Origin: Adiantum capillus-veneris
Taxonomy: Eukaryota; Streptophyta; Polypodiopsida; Polypodiales; Pteridaceae
NCBI GenBank assembly: GCA_014529385.2
Contig: CM043968.1
Coordinates: 26,795,013-26,859,012, forward strand
DNA length: 64,000 bases
Direction: 5' to 3'
Shown piece after piece: positions 20,736-32,085 of the stretch. The notes under the pieces are model-generated. The model was not told the DNA's origin, made no database searches, and saw only the letters and a list, made by a program, of their open reading frames with translations. The position numbers and the translations under genes were made by a program. The number at the start of each line of letters is the position of its first letter. Position 1 is the stretch's first letter.

Positions 20736-21329
20736 TGCATTAACAGGCTTCCGGTCATTCTCACGACGGTTCTTGGGCTTCTCCATTTTCTCCAGACTGT
20801 TTTACTACAGACACCACAGATCCTATTGGGCAGGACACTTGCATGTCTATTGGCACTTCTTTCCCGACAAGGAGTTGTTTTCACACTCAGTTTGGGACCT
20901 TCATGTAGTATCTTTACCCTGTATCGGGGGAGTACAGCAGTTTCCTACACTGCTCGTGATGGCACTTTACCATGGAGATCTCTCGGCGGTTGGGACGCCC
21001 CAGACTGCTGCTACACTCGTGGAGTTTGCCGGAGTATTGTCCTTCAGTGGACTGTGTAGCAGACATCTTCATCATTTGCCTCACATCTTCGGCTTCACGC
21101 GGTTTGTTCAGCATCAGGTGCTGAGAGGGGGTGTTAGACTTACACCACTCTGCTACTTCACAGGTCTAGGACATGCATGTACGGCTAGTGTGCTCCGGGC
21201 TGGCCACCCTTTGCATATGCATTTAAACTGCACTGTCTGGCCGCCCACTTCTGGGCCGACCATCCACCTTCTTCGGATGCCCTCATATTTCATTTACTTC
21301 TTGTTGGGTCGTGGGGGATTTTTCCAGGC
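20736..21329. other. no recognisable gene
   Basis: Several frames are open by chance (one reaches across to 21507), but no family motif, no codon signal and no splice pattern stand out. It may be further decay of the 48-bp array. Confidence 0.4.
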
Positions 21330-21542
21330 ATTGCCCTCAGAGTTACCGGGGAATGGATATTGTGGGGCCTTGGGGGAACATCCCGGAACGGAATGCCGTT
21401 CCGACAGGCTAGGCATAACCGGAACGTTTGGGGGAACGACACCGGAATGGCCGGAACGCCAGCCAATGGTCATAACGGTCAACGGACAGAAATGGGTAGA
21501 AAAATGAAAAACGGGCAAACAGCCTCCTTATAAATTGTCCCA

Positions 21543-22148
21543 TGTAACAGACTTGGACACTCCAAGTCGAGATTCTACCGCGACACAACAAGAATTCACT
21601 TCAAAATAGTTCACAGTTCTCAATTGATTCGACACTGGCCCGGTGGAGTTCCATGCCTAGAGATATTGGCCCCAAAGACTGGCGCCCTGTGGGTATTTCT
21701 TTTTGTATTAATTTGCAACTCAAAGTACAAGGGAGTGGGAGGCTCTCGCTCTCAGACTCTGTGTCCATGCTTTGAGAAGTGGGAGGCCTGCCCACACTTA
21801 TAAAGAGACTACAAGGGATGTTAAAAGCAGAGCCCCAAAAGCATTCTCAAAATAAAGCCTTTGTTTTTTTTCTCTCAAGTATGAGAATAAAAGCAATTAA
21901 AAATAAAAGCTCTCTCTCCTTCTCCTTGCGTAGCAGCTGTCGTAAAAACCTGCCAGCAATCTTCCGTAAAAAGCGTCGCAAAAAGTGGACGTCCGTACGG
22001 CAGGCCATGTCAACAGCCTGTGTGCTTCGGCGAGAAATGCGGAGGCAGTACGGACAGTGCCATGTGAGCATTCCGGGACTGTTCCCATCCCAAAGAGAGG
22101 GTGTGTGTGTGTGTGTATACTGGCCAGCCACGTCACCAATTTGTGACA
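21543..22148 (-). repeat. 3' LTR of Gypsy element 21543-29125
   Basis: 606 bp, TGTAACAGACTTGG to TTTGTGACA on the plus strand. The stem ACTTGGA-CAC-TCCAAGT is intact (21551-21567). U3 includes CCGTACGG near 21994 and a GT-rich run near 22100. Confidence 0.93.
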
Positions 22149-22790
22149 TACCCCCCTCTTGAAAGCATTGTAATCGCCCTCGATTATGCGTGCAAAACAG
22201 ACAAAAGCCATAAATTGTCTTAGCAAACACTGACTGTTAGTACCGACGCACTAGGAACACACGTCTAGCACATGTACCAATTGACAGTCACATCACACGA
22301 CATCACATGACATCACAAGACATCACATGACAAATCACATTTAACATTCATTCGGATCTCAGACCATGATTTATCGGCAATACAATTAGCAATCGCATCT
22401 AGATCCACTCAGGACCTCATAGATGTCCGATTGACTAATCCCTATTGCAACCATGTCTATCGAGATCATTCAGACCAAAATGCTGCAGTCATTTCGTCTA
22501 TGAGTTCCTGCACTTCAACAAGTCAAGAAAGTATCATATTATCGGGAATTCCAGTTCATAAGTCATTATAGCAGAATACTGTCAGCTCTCAGTATCCTGA
22601 AGCTCAAAGAGACATCAGCGACTCTATTATAAAAAATCGAGGCATTTGTTGACAAAGGAGTGGAGTAGCTCCCCTCTTGTGCATACCCACTGCACCAGAT
22701 TTCTGGCCACCCTGAATTCGGGGTTCCATTTGGAATAGACTATGCTAAACCAAAAGCTTCAAGGTAAAGATTCACAATCTGAGGAGTATC
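22149..22790 (-). other. conserved non-coding 3' module
   Basis: The same module as at 10245-10870: polypurine tract, hairpin GTAATCG-CCCT-CGATTAT (22170-22187, one base changed), and GACATCACA-type units (about 22283-22335). No coding frame. Confidence 0.6.
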
Positions 22791-23035
22791 TGCTAGGTTC
22801 TCCTCCTCCATCCACATCCAATGCAGGATAGTTCTTGAATTTAACCAAGAACCGCCTCATCGCTTTACCCTTAATATTTCTTTCTTTATGTGCCAATACC
22901 TGTTTTGGAACGAGGATCTCCTCGTTTTCTTCCACTTCGGGTTGCTCATCAGGCTCCCCATCTTCGGGCACATCGCCTCTAAAAGGCTTAAAGAGACTCA
23001 CATGAAAATCATTGTGAATCCTCCAAGTGTCGGGC

Positions 23036-23715
23036 TGTAACAGACTTGGACACTCCAAGTCAAGAATCAATCACGACAGCACCAAATAACCACTTCAAAA
23101 CAGTTCACAGTTCACAATAAATTTGCACTTGCCCGACGGAGTTCCGTGCCTAGAGATATTGACCCTTAAGACCGGCGCCCCTTTCGGTATTTCTTTTTGT
23201 GTTTATCAGTGTTCAAAGTACAAGAGTGGATCGGGTCTCACTCTCAGATTCTGCGTCTAGATGCTCTGCCGAGTGGGTGCTCAATCCACATGTTTATTTT
23301 ACAAGGGATGCCAAAAGCAGAGCCCCCAAAAGCTCACAATCAAAAGCCTGAAAAATAAAGCAAATATCTTTTTTTTTTCTCTCACAAACTCTTTTGAGTT
23401 TTTTTCAAAATAAAGCAAATATTCTCTCTCTCTTTCTATCTCAAATTGCGTAGAGCCAAAAAGCAGCCCACGCAATTCAGCCAGCGCAAATTCCGGAAGA
23501 TTCCGTACGGTGCCATGTCATCATGTTAGCGCTTTTTCCGGGATTTCAGCGAGCTGCCCTTTTAGGGTTAGGGTTTTTGCTGTGTTTAGGGTTTCTGGCA
23601 GATTTTAGGGTTTGCAAGTTTTAGGGTTAGGGTTTCCAGAATTAGGGTTTTCAGCAGCAGTCAGGGTTAGGGTTTCCCGCATGCTCTCGTACAGACACAT
23701 CATCAATTTGTGACA
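23036..23715 (-). repeat. nested solo LTR with telo-box cluster
   Basis: 680 bp, TGTAACAGACTTGG to TTTGTGACA. It interrupts sequence that is continuous in the homologous copy near 11140 (TCGGGC then AGCTTCAG). Flanks CGGGC and TGGGA would be a decayed 5-bp TSD. It belongs to the same LTR subfamily as 60396-60897 (both have AAGAATCAAC/TC then CGACAGCACCAAATAACC). Its U3 end holds six TTAGGGTTT motifs between about 23567 and 23671. Confidence 0.85.
23567..23671 (-). promoter_or_regulatory. cluster of six telo-box motifs (AAACCCTAA on the minus strand)
   Basis: Six copies of TTAGGGTTT (complement AAACCCTAA) in about 105 bp, some as tandem TTTAGGGTTAGGG. In plants this motif is the telo-box bound by TRB-type Myb proteins and found in promoters of translation genes and PRC2 targets. 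It lies in the LTR's U3, so a promoter role is reasonable but inferred. Confidence 0.6.
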
Positions 23716-26215
23716 TGGGAAGCTTCAGTCGGAAGGAGACATCGTTTATCTTTTCGGAGATCTGGAAAGGTTCGTAGTATCGCATACTAAGCTTTGGAAA
23801 AGCCTCTCCTTTCCCTTTTTCTTTCTGGGGCGTGCCTTCTCAAAACATAAGAGTACCCAATCGTTCTCCTTCAATTTCAAATCGCGACGATGGCGATCTG
23901 CTGCCTTTTTCTATCTTTCTTGAGATTTTTGCAAAGCCTCGCGGACCTTGGCAAAAGCCGTGTCCAAGTCACGCATGTACTCATCGGCTTCAAAAATCTT
24001 ATCTTTCGTGCTTAGGAACGGTGGAACCTTCGTCACACCTTAAATAATCTCAAATGGCGCCTTCCCCGTCAAAGAGTGTATCGTGTTATTGTAGGCAAAT
24101 TCCACCAAAGGTAAATACTTTTCCCATTAAGTCTTCTGGTCCAAGCATCAATAAATCTAGTACCACGGAATTGACAATATCAGATTTCCCGTTAGTGTGT
24201 GGGTTGAAAGATGATGAGAATTGCAACCGCGTGCCAATGTTCTCTCAAATAGCCTTGCAAAACAAACTTGGAATCTGGGGTCCCTGTTGGAGATAATCTG
24301 GGCCATAAACAGTCTCGCTAAGTGATCCGGCTTGATTGTTTTCTTCACTGGAATGAAATGAGCCTGCTTGCTAAATCTGTCAATAATAGTCCAGATACCA
24401 TCGTGAACACTCTGTGTTCTCGGGAGATCAAAAATGAAATCCATTGCAATACTTTCCCAAGGGCGGGTAGGTATGGGCAAAGGCTGTGACAATCCCTGTG
24501 CTTTATGCCTGTCAAATTTGACCTTCTAGCATACCAAGCAATTGCGCACAAACTTGTCCACATCCTTCTTGAGTCTCGGCCAAAAGAAGTATCTCTCTAC
24601 CTCTTTCAAGGTGGTAGCAATGCCGCGGTGACCCGTAAAAGGTGGACAGTGGCATTCGGTCATAACCATTTCCCTCAACGGCTATGTAACGCACAACATG
24701 GTTTTCCTCATCAAGTAGCCATCCCGAATGGAATATCCCGCTACTATCTCCCCATTCCGTATCTGAAAATATCTGCAAAATCTGTATCTGTGGCATACTG
24801 ATCGACCATTTTCCTCGAAGCTCCTATGATGAATCGCGGAAATAGCTTGAACCAACGGCTTCCGAGACAAAGCATTTGCCACCAAATTCTTCTATCCCTA
24901 TCGCATCTGCTTTTCTGATAGCTGCTTCTGTGACAAGAAGTAGCGTAAACTCTGATGGTCTGTGAAGACAGTAAAATCCGCTCCGAGTAGGTAATGTCGC
25001 CACTGAGTAAGAGCATGGATAACAACCAAAAGCTCTTTCTCATAAATTTGTGCTGTCAATTCCGGCCTTGAGAACAATCGGCTCTCGCAGGCAATGACAT
25101 GGCCTTCTTGCATTAAGACCGCACCCAGACTACGACCACAAGCATCACAATATACTTCAAATGACTTCTGCAAGTCCGGCAAAGTCAAAATTGGTCTTGT
25201 AGTCAATTTCTCTTTCAATGTCTGAAAGGCAGTCACCTGTGGGTCCCCACGAGAAAGGGACTCCTTTCTGTGTCAACATATGCAAAGGGGAAGTAACCTC
25301 TACAAACTTTCTAATGAACCGCCTGTAGTACGAAGTTCGAACACAAGCCCAAGAACCTGTTAACTTCATGGACATTGTTCAAATCGGGTAATCATGGATA
25401 GTCTCTATCTTGGCCGGGTCCATCTGCACTCCTGCTGCTCCTGACATAATGTGTCCCAAAAAGTGTATCTCTGGTAGGAAAAATTCACTTTTCTTTGCAT
25501 TAATCACCAACTTGTGATCTCATAATGCCTGAAAGACCAGTAGCAGATATTCTCTATGTTCTGCCTTATCCTTGGAGAAAACAATGATGTCGTCAAAGAA
25601 AGTGCCAACAAATAGTCTGTACTCTTGAAAAATCCTGTCCATCATCCGGTAAATGTCGCAGCAGCATTGGTTAGGCCAAAAGGCATCACCAAAAACTCAA
25701 ATAACCCAAAAGTCATTCGAAAAGCTGTCTTGTAGACATCTCCCGGTGCGATTCAGATCTGATGATATCCGCTCTTCAAGTCGATCCCGCTAAAGCACGA
25801 GGATCCCTGTAGTCCGTCAAGAATATCATCGATCCTAGGAATCAGAAATTTGTTTTTGATGGTGATTTTGTTGAGAGCTCTGTAATCGACGCACATTCTC
25901 CAAGATCCGTCTTTCTTAAAAACCAACAACACTGGAGAGCAGTACGGTGAAGTACTAGGCTGGACAAGACCCTTTTCCAAGAGGTCTTTCACTTGGTTCA
26001 TAATTTCTTTGTTCTGGGCTCGTCTCACATGGTAAGGTGGCCGGTTCGGTGGTGTCCTTCCAGGTATCAGATCAATGGTATGATCCTTAGGACGAGCGGG
26101 TGGTAACTCGCCTGGCAGGCCCTCTGAAAAGAAATCGGCATGAGTGTGGAGAAAATCTTGGCGTTCTTTATCAAGTTTAGACATATTTGTCCTATTCTCA
26201 TCATTCATCTCTCTC

Positions 26216-26711
26216 AAAAAGATCGACTAAACAAACAGATTGGATTTCATTAATTTTGAAACAGCCGAAGCCGATACAATAGGGATAGACTCGCCCTTAA
26301 GTTTTACATCTAGTACAATGGTTCGGCCCTTCTCTGTAGTTGAAGTCGCTTTTCTCGCCCGATAGTCGACCACGTCGTTATTCTTATGGTACCAGGGAAT
26401 TCCCAAGAGGACATCACAACCTTTCAAGGGCATTATGTAGAAGTCCTCATCCCCAAATACCCTTGACAATGCAACCGAAGTTTGCCAATGACAGGAGTAA
26501 TGGCTACGTCCCTGTCGGGTGCCGCTAGAACTGCCTCTGCTAATGGTCCCATCCAATTGGGTGTGATCTCGAGCCGCGCCGCCAATTCAGGTGAAATGAA
26601 GTTGGCCTTGGCTCCTCCATCCAAGAAGATCAGGGCTTCTTGTCTTTCACTTTGCCCCATGCTCGGCAAAGTTCTGTACTCTCGTCCATCGTGCTTGGGT
26701 CAGTACCCACT
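26216..26711 (-). pseudogene. protease of Gypsy element 21543-29125
   Basis: IFLDGGAKANFISPELA at about 26640-26590, the same DGGA form as in the copy at 14090. It is followed by the flap part GCDVLLGIPWYHKN near 26400. The codon that is TAG in the other two copies is CAA here (LHCQGYLG). Confidence 0.8.
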
Positions 26712-28445
26712 TAATCTGGTTCTAGTCCTGTTTTCATCTTGCCTTTTCGTCCACGTTCCTCAGCTGCTTTCAAATCCTCTAGCCTGTCTTCATCCTTGTC
26801 GTTCTGATCTTTCTGTGCCTTTTTAGGGCACTTCGCGGAGATATGCCCAGTTTCCCCGCATCCAAAGCACTTCCCCTCTTTGATGTAAAGAGCTCTCTCT
26901 CGAGGAGTGAGTTTGGGTCGTGCATCCTTTTCTTTCTTTTCTGGGTTGCTCTTCCTCTTGCTACTTTCATTGTTTGAAATCTGTTCGGTCCTTTGCGTCA
27001 CGATTTCTTCTGTGGGGTAGGTCAAACTGCCTGAGTGAATGGCAAAACCCCGTTTCGCATGATTCATGAGTTCGTGAATGGAATTTGACTTTTGCTCTAA
27101 GCAGTGATCTCGGATCTTCGTAGGAAGTCCCAAGGTAAACCGCTCAATCTGTTCTTTGAACGAGATCTTCTTAAATGAAGAGGCTGGTAGAAAAGAGCAA
27201 TCTCTCGCAATATGCGTCCAATGTATCCTTCTTGGTCATCCGAAGATGGTTCCAAGCAGTTCGTATGTCGCGTTTATACTCTCGAGTCAGCCAAGAAGAA
27301 ATAAAAATCCTTTTAAATTTCAGCCATTTAACTGGCGCTGTTTTGTTCAATAGAAGCGTGGACCATCAAGTTCGAGCATTTCCCTTGAAGTAAGAGGTAG
27401 CCCTCTGAATCTTGGAGTGCTCTGAGTAACGCCCTCCAGAGAAAGCTATGTCAAATTGCTGTATGAAGGTCAAAGCCTTTAAAGCATCTCTATAACCAAA
27501 AAACGTGTCAAATTTAGTTGACTGTCCATCTTCTCTGAACTCTTGGACTTTCTTGCTTTTATCTTCCAAAAAGTCATACTGGTTGGCTTTATAGAAATTC
27601 TTCTTCTTTGCATAAAAGCTGCTGTCGTCAGAGTCCGAACTATCCGAAGGCGAGTCCTTTGTAGAACTGTCAACAATTGGGCGAGATTTAGACTTCTTTG
27701 CCTTTTTGCCTTTTCTGAAGCTTCGCTTTTTTCCCTTTTCTGTCTTCTTCGCTCGAGTCAGAGGAGCTAGAAGAACTCTTAGAAGAAGAAGAAGAAAAAG
27801 AAGAACTGCTTTGTAGAACTGTCAACAATTGGGCGAGATTTAGACTTCTTTGCCTTTTTGCCTTTTCCGAAGCTTCGCTTTTTTCCCTTTTCTGTCTTCT
27901 TCGCTCGAGTGAGAGGAGCTAGAAGAACTCTTAGAAGAAGAAGAAGAAAAAGAAGAATTGGGTACTCCTTCAAATCGAACACGCTTCTTCTGCTTTCTTG
28001 TTGATGCAAATGTAGACCGACGGCCCAAATAACCCAGAAAGTCAGTTCCTTTCTTCTGCTTTTTGTCGTGCTTTTCTGCTTTGTCCTACGCGTCAAAAAG
28101 CTAAGAAATCCGTACATCAACCACCTCTTTTAATTCTTGCTTTGTATACATCCTTGGAGTAGGAGGTTTCTTGAGTGCCGGTTTGAGGGGTGGTTCTGTG
28201 GTTTGCCGCCACTGTGAGTGCACCTCGTCAAAGGAGGTCTGACTCATAAATTTTGCAAATTTCGGGCCCTTCGCAAAATTTAGCATCATCTTTGTTGCAT
28301 CATCGATCAATCATCGACGTTCCATCTCTTCAAGCTTTGCTTGAGTAGGCCGAGGCGGGCCATACTCCTCGCGTGAATTCTCTTCGTGATCTCTTCCCGC
28401 ATCTCCGGATGCAAAGGAAGTCGACTGATCTCTGTCTGAAGCCAT
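26712..28445 (-). pseudogene. gag of Gypsy element 21543-29125 (broken, internal duplication)
   Basis: Start MASDRDQSTSFASGDAGRD at 28445. A Ser-rich then Lys-rich extension is present (SSSKSSSSSSHSSEED; KGKKAK), then the Gag core (about 27560-27000) and a knuckle CFGCGETGHISAKC near 26860. A 152-bp tandem duplication (27658-27809 and 27810-27961) has doubled the Ser/Lys-rich segment, and several stops interrupt the frame. Confidence 0.8.
27658..27961 (-). repeat. 152-bp tandem duplication in gag
   Basis: Two near-identical units, each opening TTTGTAGAACTGTCAACAAT (27658 and 27810) and running through the Lys-rich and Ser-rich codons. The other copies have one unit. Confidence 0.85.
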
Positions 28446-28509
28446 AAGTGCCGCGTAAAAAGGATCAGATTTCTTGGTAGGAGAGAAATGGGCCGTGCTC
28501 TGATAACAG

Positions 28510-29125
28510 TGTAACAGACTTGTACACTCCAAGTCGAGATTCTACCACGACACAACAAGAATTCACTTCAAAACAGTTCACAGTTGACAATTGATTCGAC
28601 ACTTGTCCGACAGAGTTCCGTGCCTAGAGATATTGGCCCCAAGATTGGCGCCCCTTTCGATATTTCTTTTTGTATTAGTTTGCAACTCAAAGTACAAGGG
28701 AGTGGGAGGCTCTCACTCTCAGACTCTGCGTCCAGATGCTGTGAGAAGTGGGAGGCCTGCCCACACTTATAAAGAGATTACAAGGGATGCTAAAAGCAGA
28801 GCCCCAAAAGCATTCTCAAAATAAAGCCTTTGTTTTTTTCCTCTCAAGTATGGGAATAAAAGCAATTAAAAATAAAAGCTCTCTCGCCTTCTCCTTGCGT
28901 AGCCGTTGCCGTAAAAAGCTACCAGCAATCTTCCGTAAAAAGCGCCGCAAAAAGCGGGCGTCCATACGGCTGGCCACGTCAGCAGTCCGTGTTCTTCGGC
29001 GTGAAATGCGGTGGCAGTATGGGCAGTGCCACGTCAGCATTCCGGGACTATTCCCATGCCAAAGAGAGGGTGTGTGTATGTGTGTATACTGGGCAGCCAC
29101 GTCACCAGTTTGGCAGTTTGTGACA
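28510..29125 (-). repeat. 5' LTR of Gypsy element 21543-29125
   Basis: 616 bp, TGTAACAGACTTGT to TTTGTGACA, with GCCACGTCAGC at about 28975 and 29030. The terminal stem carries a G-to-T change (ACTTGTA) that the 3' LTR does not. Confidence 0.93.
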
Positions 29126-29130
29126 TCCCA

Positions 29131-29564
29131 CCCCCTCACCCCTTTCCTTGAAGCTCTCAAACTCTCTCTTGCTCTCAACTTCTCAAGGCTCTCTCCATTG
29201 CTATCAACCTCTACGCCGCTATGGTCTACTCAAGCTCTCAAGCCTCAAGGCTCTCAAGCTCTCTCTTGCTCTCAAGGCTTCAAGCTCTCTCTCCCTTGGT
29301 CTCAACTTTTCAAGAAGTGAAGCCTCTCTCAAGCTCTCTATCACGATTCTCAAGCTTTGAAGGAGTCGTGGCTCAAGCGGCATTGGGCAAGCCTCTCTCT
29401 TAACTTTCAACTTTCAAGCCCTCTCTCTCAACTCTCAAGCTCTCTCTCTCAAAGTTCACACCCTCAAGCTGATTTAGGATCAAGCTCTTTCGCTTTCTCG
29501 GATAATCCATCATCCATGATCTCTTCTTCTCGTATAACCCCTCCGTTCATGCGAGCAACACTCA
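29131..29564 (+). repeat. CTCTCAAG-rich subterminal region of the hAT
   Basis: Continues hAT family 1 after the Gypsy insertion. From 29145 to about 29475 it is a loose array of CTCTCAAG/CTCAAGGCT units. The complement of such units fills part of the non-autonomous relative at 34277-35090. Confidence 0.6.
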
Positions 29565-31845
29565 AAAGGCGAAGGAATGGTTGTGGTGGGATGAAGTGAC
29601 CTCGGAGGGCACCTTGTCGGCGACGGGAGGTTCTCGTGCATGGGCATGCAAGTTATGCTCTTACATTCGGAAAGGGGGGCATGACAAAGTGAGGGCACAC
29701 TTTCTTCGATTGCCGGGGCATGAGGTGAAATTTTGTACCAACGTAAGCGTCGAGAAGAGGAAGGAGCTTGAGGAAAAGGATCGGCAATTCAATCATTAAT
29801 CCAAGCCCGCATGCAAAGGTATCGACCCGAAGATCCTCATTTTCCCTTCTTCTTCTCTACCCCGTGTCGGTGCTGGTGGATCTTCATCGGGTCCGATTCG
29901 TCGCCAAAGGACCCTTGCCAACTCTTGGGACCCAAAGAAGAAGGAAGAGGTTATGCCGCCGTGGCCGGATTCTTCTATCACGACCATATCCCATTTGTCG
30001 CGGCGAGGTATGTTTTATCGATCTTCTCTCTCATTTCTTCCGTTGTCGTCGGTTCCGCCTTTTTGATACTAACCTCTTCTATGTTTGATCGAAATAGGTC
30101 GGAGTATTAGAAAGTTATGGTGCAACGGATAGGAGAGTATGGCACCGGCTATGTACCGCCATCTTCAGAGGCTCTCCGAACCACTTTGCCCGATCAAGAG
30201 ACGGCGATCGTGGAGCAAGCAACACTCAATATTTAGCGGCTTTGGACAAAACATGGCGTTTCCCTCATTGTCGACGGGTGGAGCGATACAAGGAAGAGAT
30301 CTATCCATGGCCTTGTCGCAGACTCTAGTGGAGAGATGTACTTTGTGGACTCTCATGATGCCACCGAGAGTGGCAAGTCTGTCGATGTCCTCTTTGCAGA
30401 GTGGACAGCGGCCATAGAAACGATTGGTGAGCAATACATGGTGGACTTTGTCACTGATGGAGAGGCATCAAACAGGGCAGCAACAACTATTGTAGAGGGC
30501 CACTATCCGCATGTAATAGTGTGCTTTTGCATGGCACACTGCTTGAACAACCTGCTAAAAGACATGGGCAAGCTAGATTGGATCGCTCCAATCATTGCTG
30601 ATGCAGTGAAGTTTGTTACTTTCATCAATAATCACAACTTGGTTAGGAGTGAGTACCTCAAGAGGTCGGGCGGCAAAGTGCTTCTAAAGTATTCAGACAC
30701 CCGCTTCGCATTCAACTTTCTTCTTGTGCGTAAGCTGTCTGAATGTCAAAATGCGGTCCGACAGGTCTTCATCAATGACGAGTTAACCACCTCCCCCTAT
30801 GCAAAGACAGTTGCAAGGATAAGACAGAGGATCTTGAGTTTTGGAAGGAGCTCAAGAGTCTAGACGCACAGGTAAAACTGGTGGTTCATTTGCTTCGAGT
30901 TTTGGATGGCATGGACCCTTGCATTGGCAAGGTTTATGAGGCAATGGACCGCATGATCGAGTAGCTTACACAACTTGAGCTGAAAGCAGAGCGGTATGAG
31001 GAGATCCATGCGCTTTGCAACTCAATGTGGAATTCATATCATAGTAACAGGGAATGGCTGTTTTTAGGTCTCCGTTCCCCATTCCCATTCCAAGTTCCCG
31101 TTCCGAATCCCCGTTTCGTGTTTCAAATGTGAGTACCTGTAACAAGGAATGGCATTTTGTTCCGCGTTCCCGTTCCGGTTTCCCGTTCCTGGTAACTATG
31201 AAATTTCATATGCCTCTCCTTTACACGGGGCAGCGTACATGGTGGATCCAAAGTTCCAAGGTGTAGGGCAGAGACTGATAGAGAAGTCATGAACCAATTT
31301 ACAGAGACCTTAAACAAGATGGTGATAGACAAAGATGGGCAATGAATTGTCAGAGATCAATTGAGACAGTACAGAGAGATGCGAGGGTCATTTGGCAGTC
31401 CAGATGCTCAGATTGATCGCATGAAGATAGGTTCAGTGCTATGGTGGGAGGACTATGCTATGATGGCCCTTAGCTTCAGAGATTGGCGATCCGTATTCTC
31501 AGCTAGTCAGTTAGTACCTCATGCTTGGAGCAATTGTGGAGTACTTTTAGCCACATTACGTCCAAGAAGAGGAACCGGCTTGGAGTGGAGAAGGCAAAGG
31601 ATCTTGTCTTTGTCAGCGCAAATTTGAAAATGCTTTGCAAGAGTACAGGCAAATAGACAGATCCTTTTACACAGTGGGAGATGGAGCAAGAGGCTCCCCA
31701 GGCAGGTGGAGATGCAGAGCCACCGACACCAGGTACGCCTGAGATCGAGCCGGGCCTAGAGCTCGATGATGAGGAATGGGAGGATGTCCATGATGTACAG
31801 CCGGTTACTACGAATTGGAAGGCCTCTCAGGCTAGTGGCTCTTGA
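29565..31845 (+). pseudogene. hAT family 1 transposase (BED, DUF659, hATC), broken
   Basis: A BED-type zinc finger region lies at 29575-29760 (EWLWWDEVTSEGTLS; WACKLCSYIRKGG; RAHFLRLPGHEV). The DUF659/RNase H-like core runs 30230-30860 (the segment with GEMYFVDSHDATESGKS, then DFVTDGEASNRAATTI and CMAHCLNNLLKDMGKLDWI). The C-terminal dimerisation region is at about 31530-31640 (WSTFSHITSKKRNRLGVEKA), and an acidic tail ends in TGA at 31843-31845. Frameshifts, a TAG at 30962 and a nested 161-bp element at 31040 disrupt it. An active enzyme would cut at the TIRs of this family. The two small relatives in the window share those ends and could have used it. Confidence 0.82.
31040..31200. mobile_element. 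161-bp non-autonomous hAT family 1 element
   Basis: Begins CATAGTAACAGGGAATGG and ends CGTTCCTGGTAACTATG, matching the ends of the larger hAT. The interior is almost wholly GTTCC/GGAAC-type subterminal sequence. It splits the transposase frame inside the codons for MWNSYH. The left flank is ATTCATAT; the right flank (AAATTT) is a decayed copy. Confidence 0.75.
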
Positions 31846-31889
31846 GTCTTGAGTCTTGAGAGTTGCGACTTTATGACTTCCATTATCCT

Positions 31890-32085
31890 TACCTTTTTGT
31901 ATGGGTGCTTGCAGCCCTCTTTGTAGCATCTTTATGGTATTTTTCACCTTTAGTCTTTTGTATGGGTGCTTGCAGCCCTCTTTGTAGCATCTTTATGGTA
32001 TTTGTCACCTTTAGTCTTTTGGTATTGTGGTCATTGGTTTGGTCCCCTTGTAGTCTCATTATGGTATATGTCACCGTTGGTTTTT
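31890..32085 (+). repeat. 61-bp tandem repeat at the hAT 3' end
   Basis: Two near-perfect units starting ATGGGTGCTTGCAGCCCTCT at 31901 and 31962, and a third weaker copy to about 32085. It lies between the transposase stop and the right TIR. Confidence 0.8.

Larger units (their letters stand above)
22791..26215 (-). pseudogene. pol of Gypsy element 21543-29125 (broken, with nested LTR)
   Basis: Minus strand. RT runs from about 26070 ([20 protein letters not shown]) with [14 protein letters not shown] and an FFDD active site near 25590. RNase H is at 25200-24870 (YCDACGRSLGAVL; TDHQSLRYF). Integrase is at 24800-23720 with DFIFDLPRTQS and a core whose second and third acidic segments are frameshifted. 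The chromodomain region at 23030-22800 ([15 protein letters not shown]) is cut off from integrase by the solo LTR 23036-23715. Multiple stops and shifts make it non-functional. Confidence 0.85.
21543..29125 (-). mobile_element. full-length Ty3/Gypsy element inside the hAT, TSD TCCCA
   Basis: LTRs 21543-22148 (3') and 28510-29125 (5'), perfect TSD TCCCA at 21538-21542 and 29126-29130. The polypurine-tract complement is at 22149-22160, and a PBS complement with one mismatch (GCTCTGATAACA) at 28497-28508. Gene order matches the element at 9693-16379. A solo LTR (23036-23715) interrupts it between integrase and chromodomain. Confidence 0.95.

Noticed and set aside
20725-21507. 260-codon open frame downstream of SAS10
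   Set aside because: It runs over the hAT left end and its TSD and shows no domain or repeat logic; an open frame by chance.
23565-23671. Interstitial telomere (chromosome-fusion relic)
   Set aside because: The TTTAGGG units are few, irregular and inside an LTR with defined ends; a sister LTR has them too.
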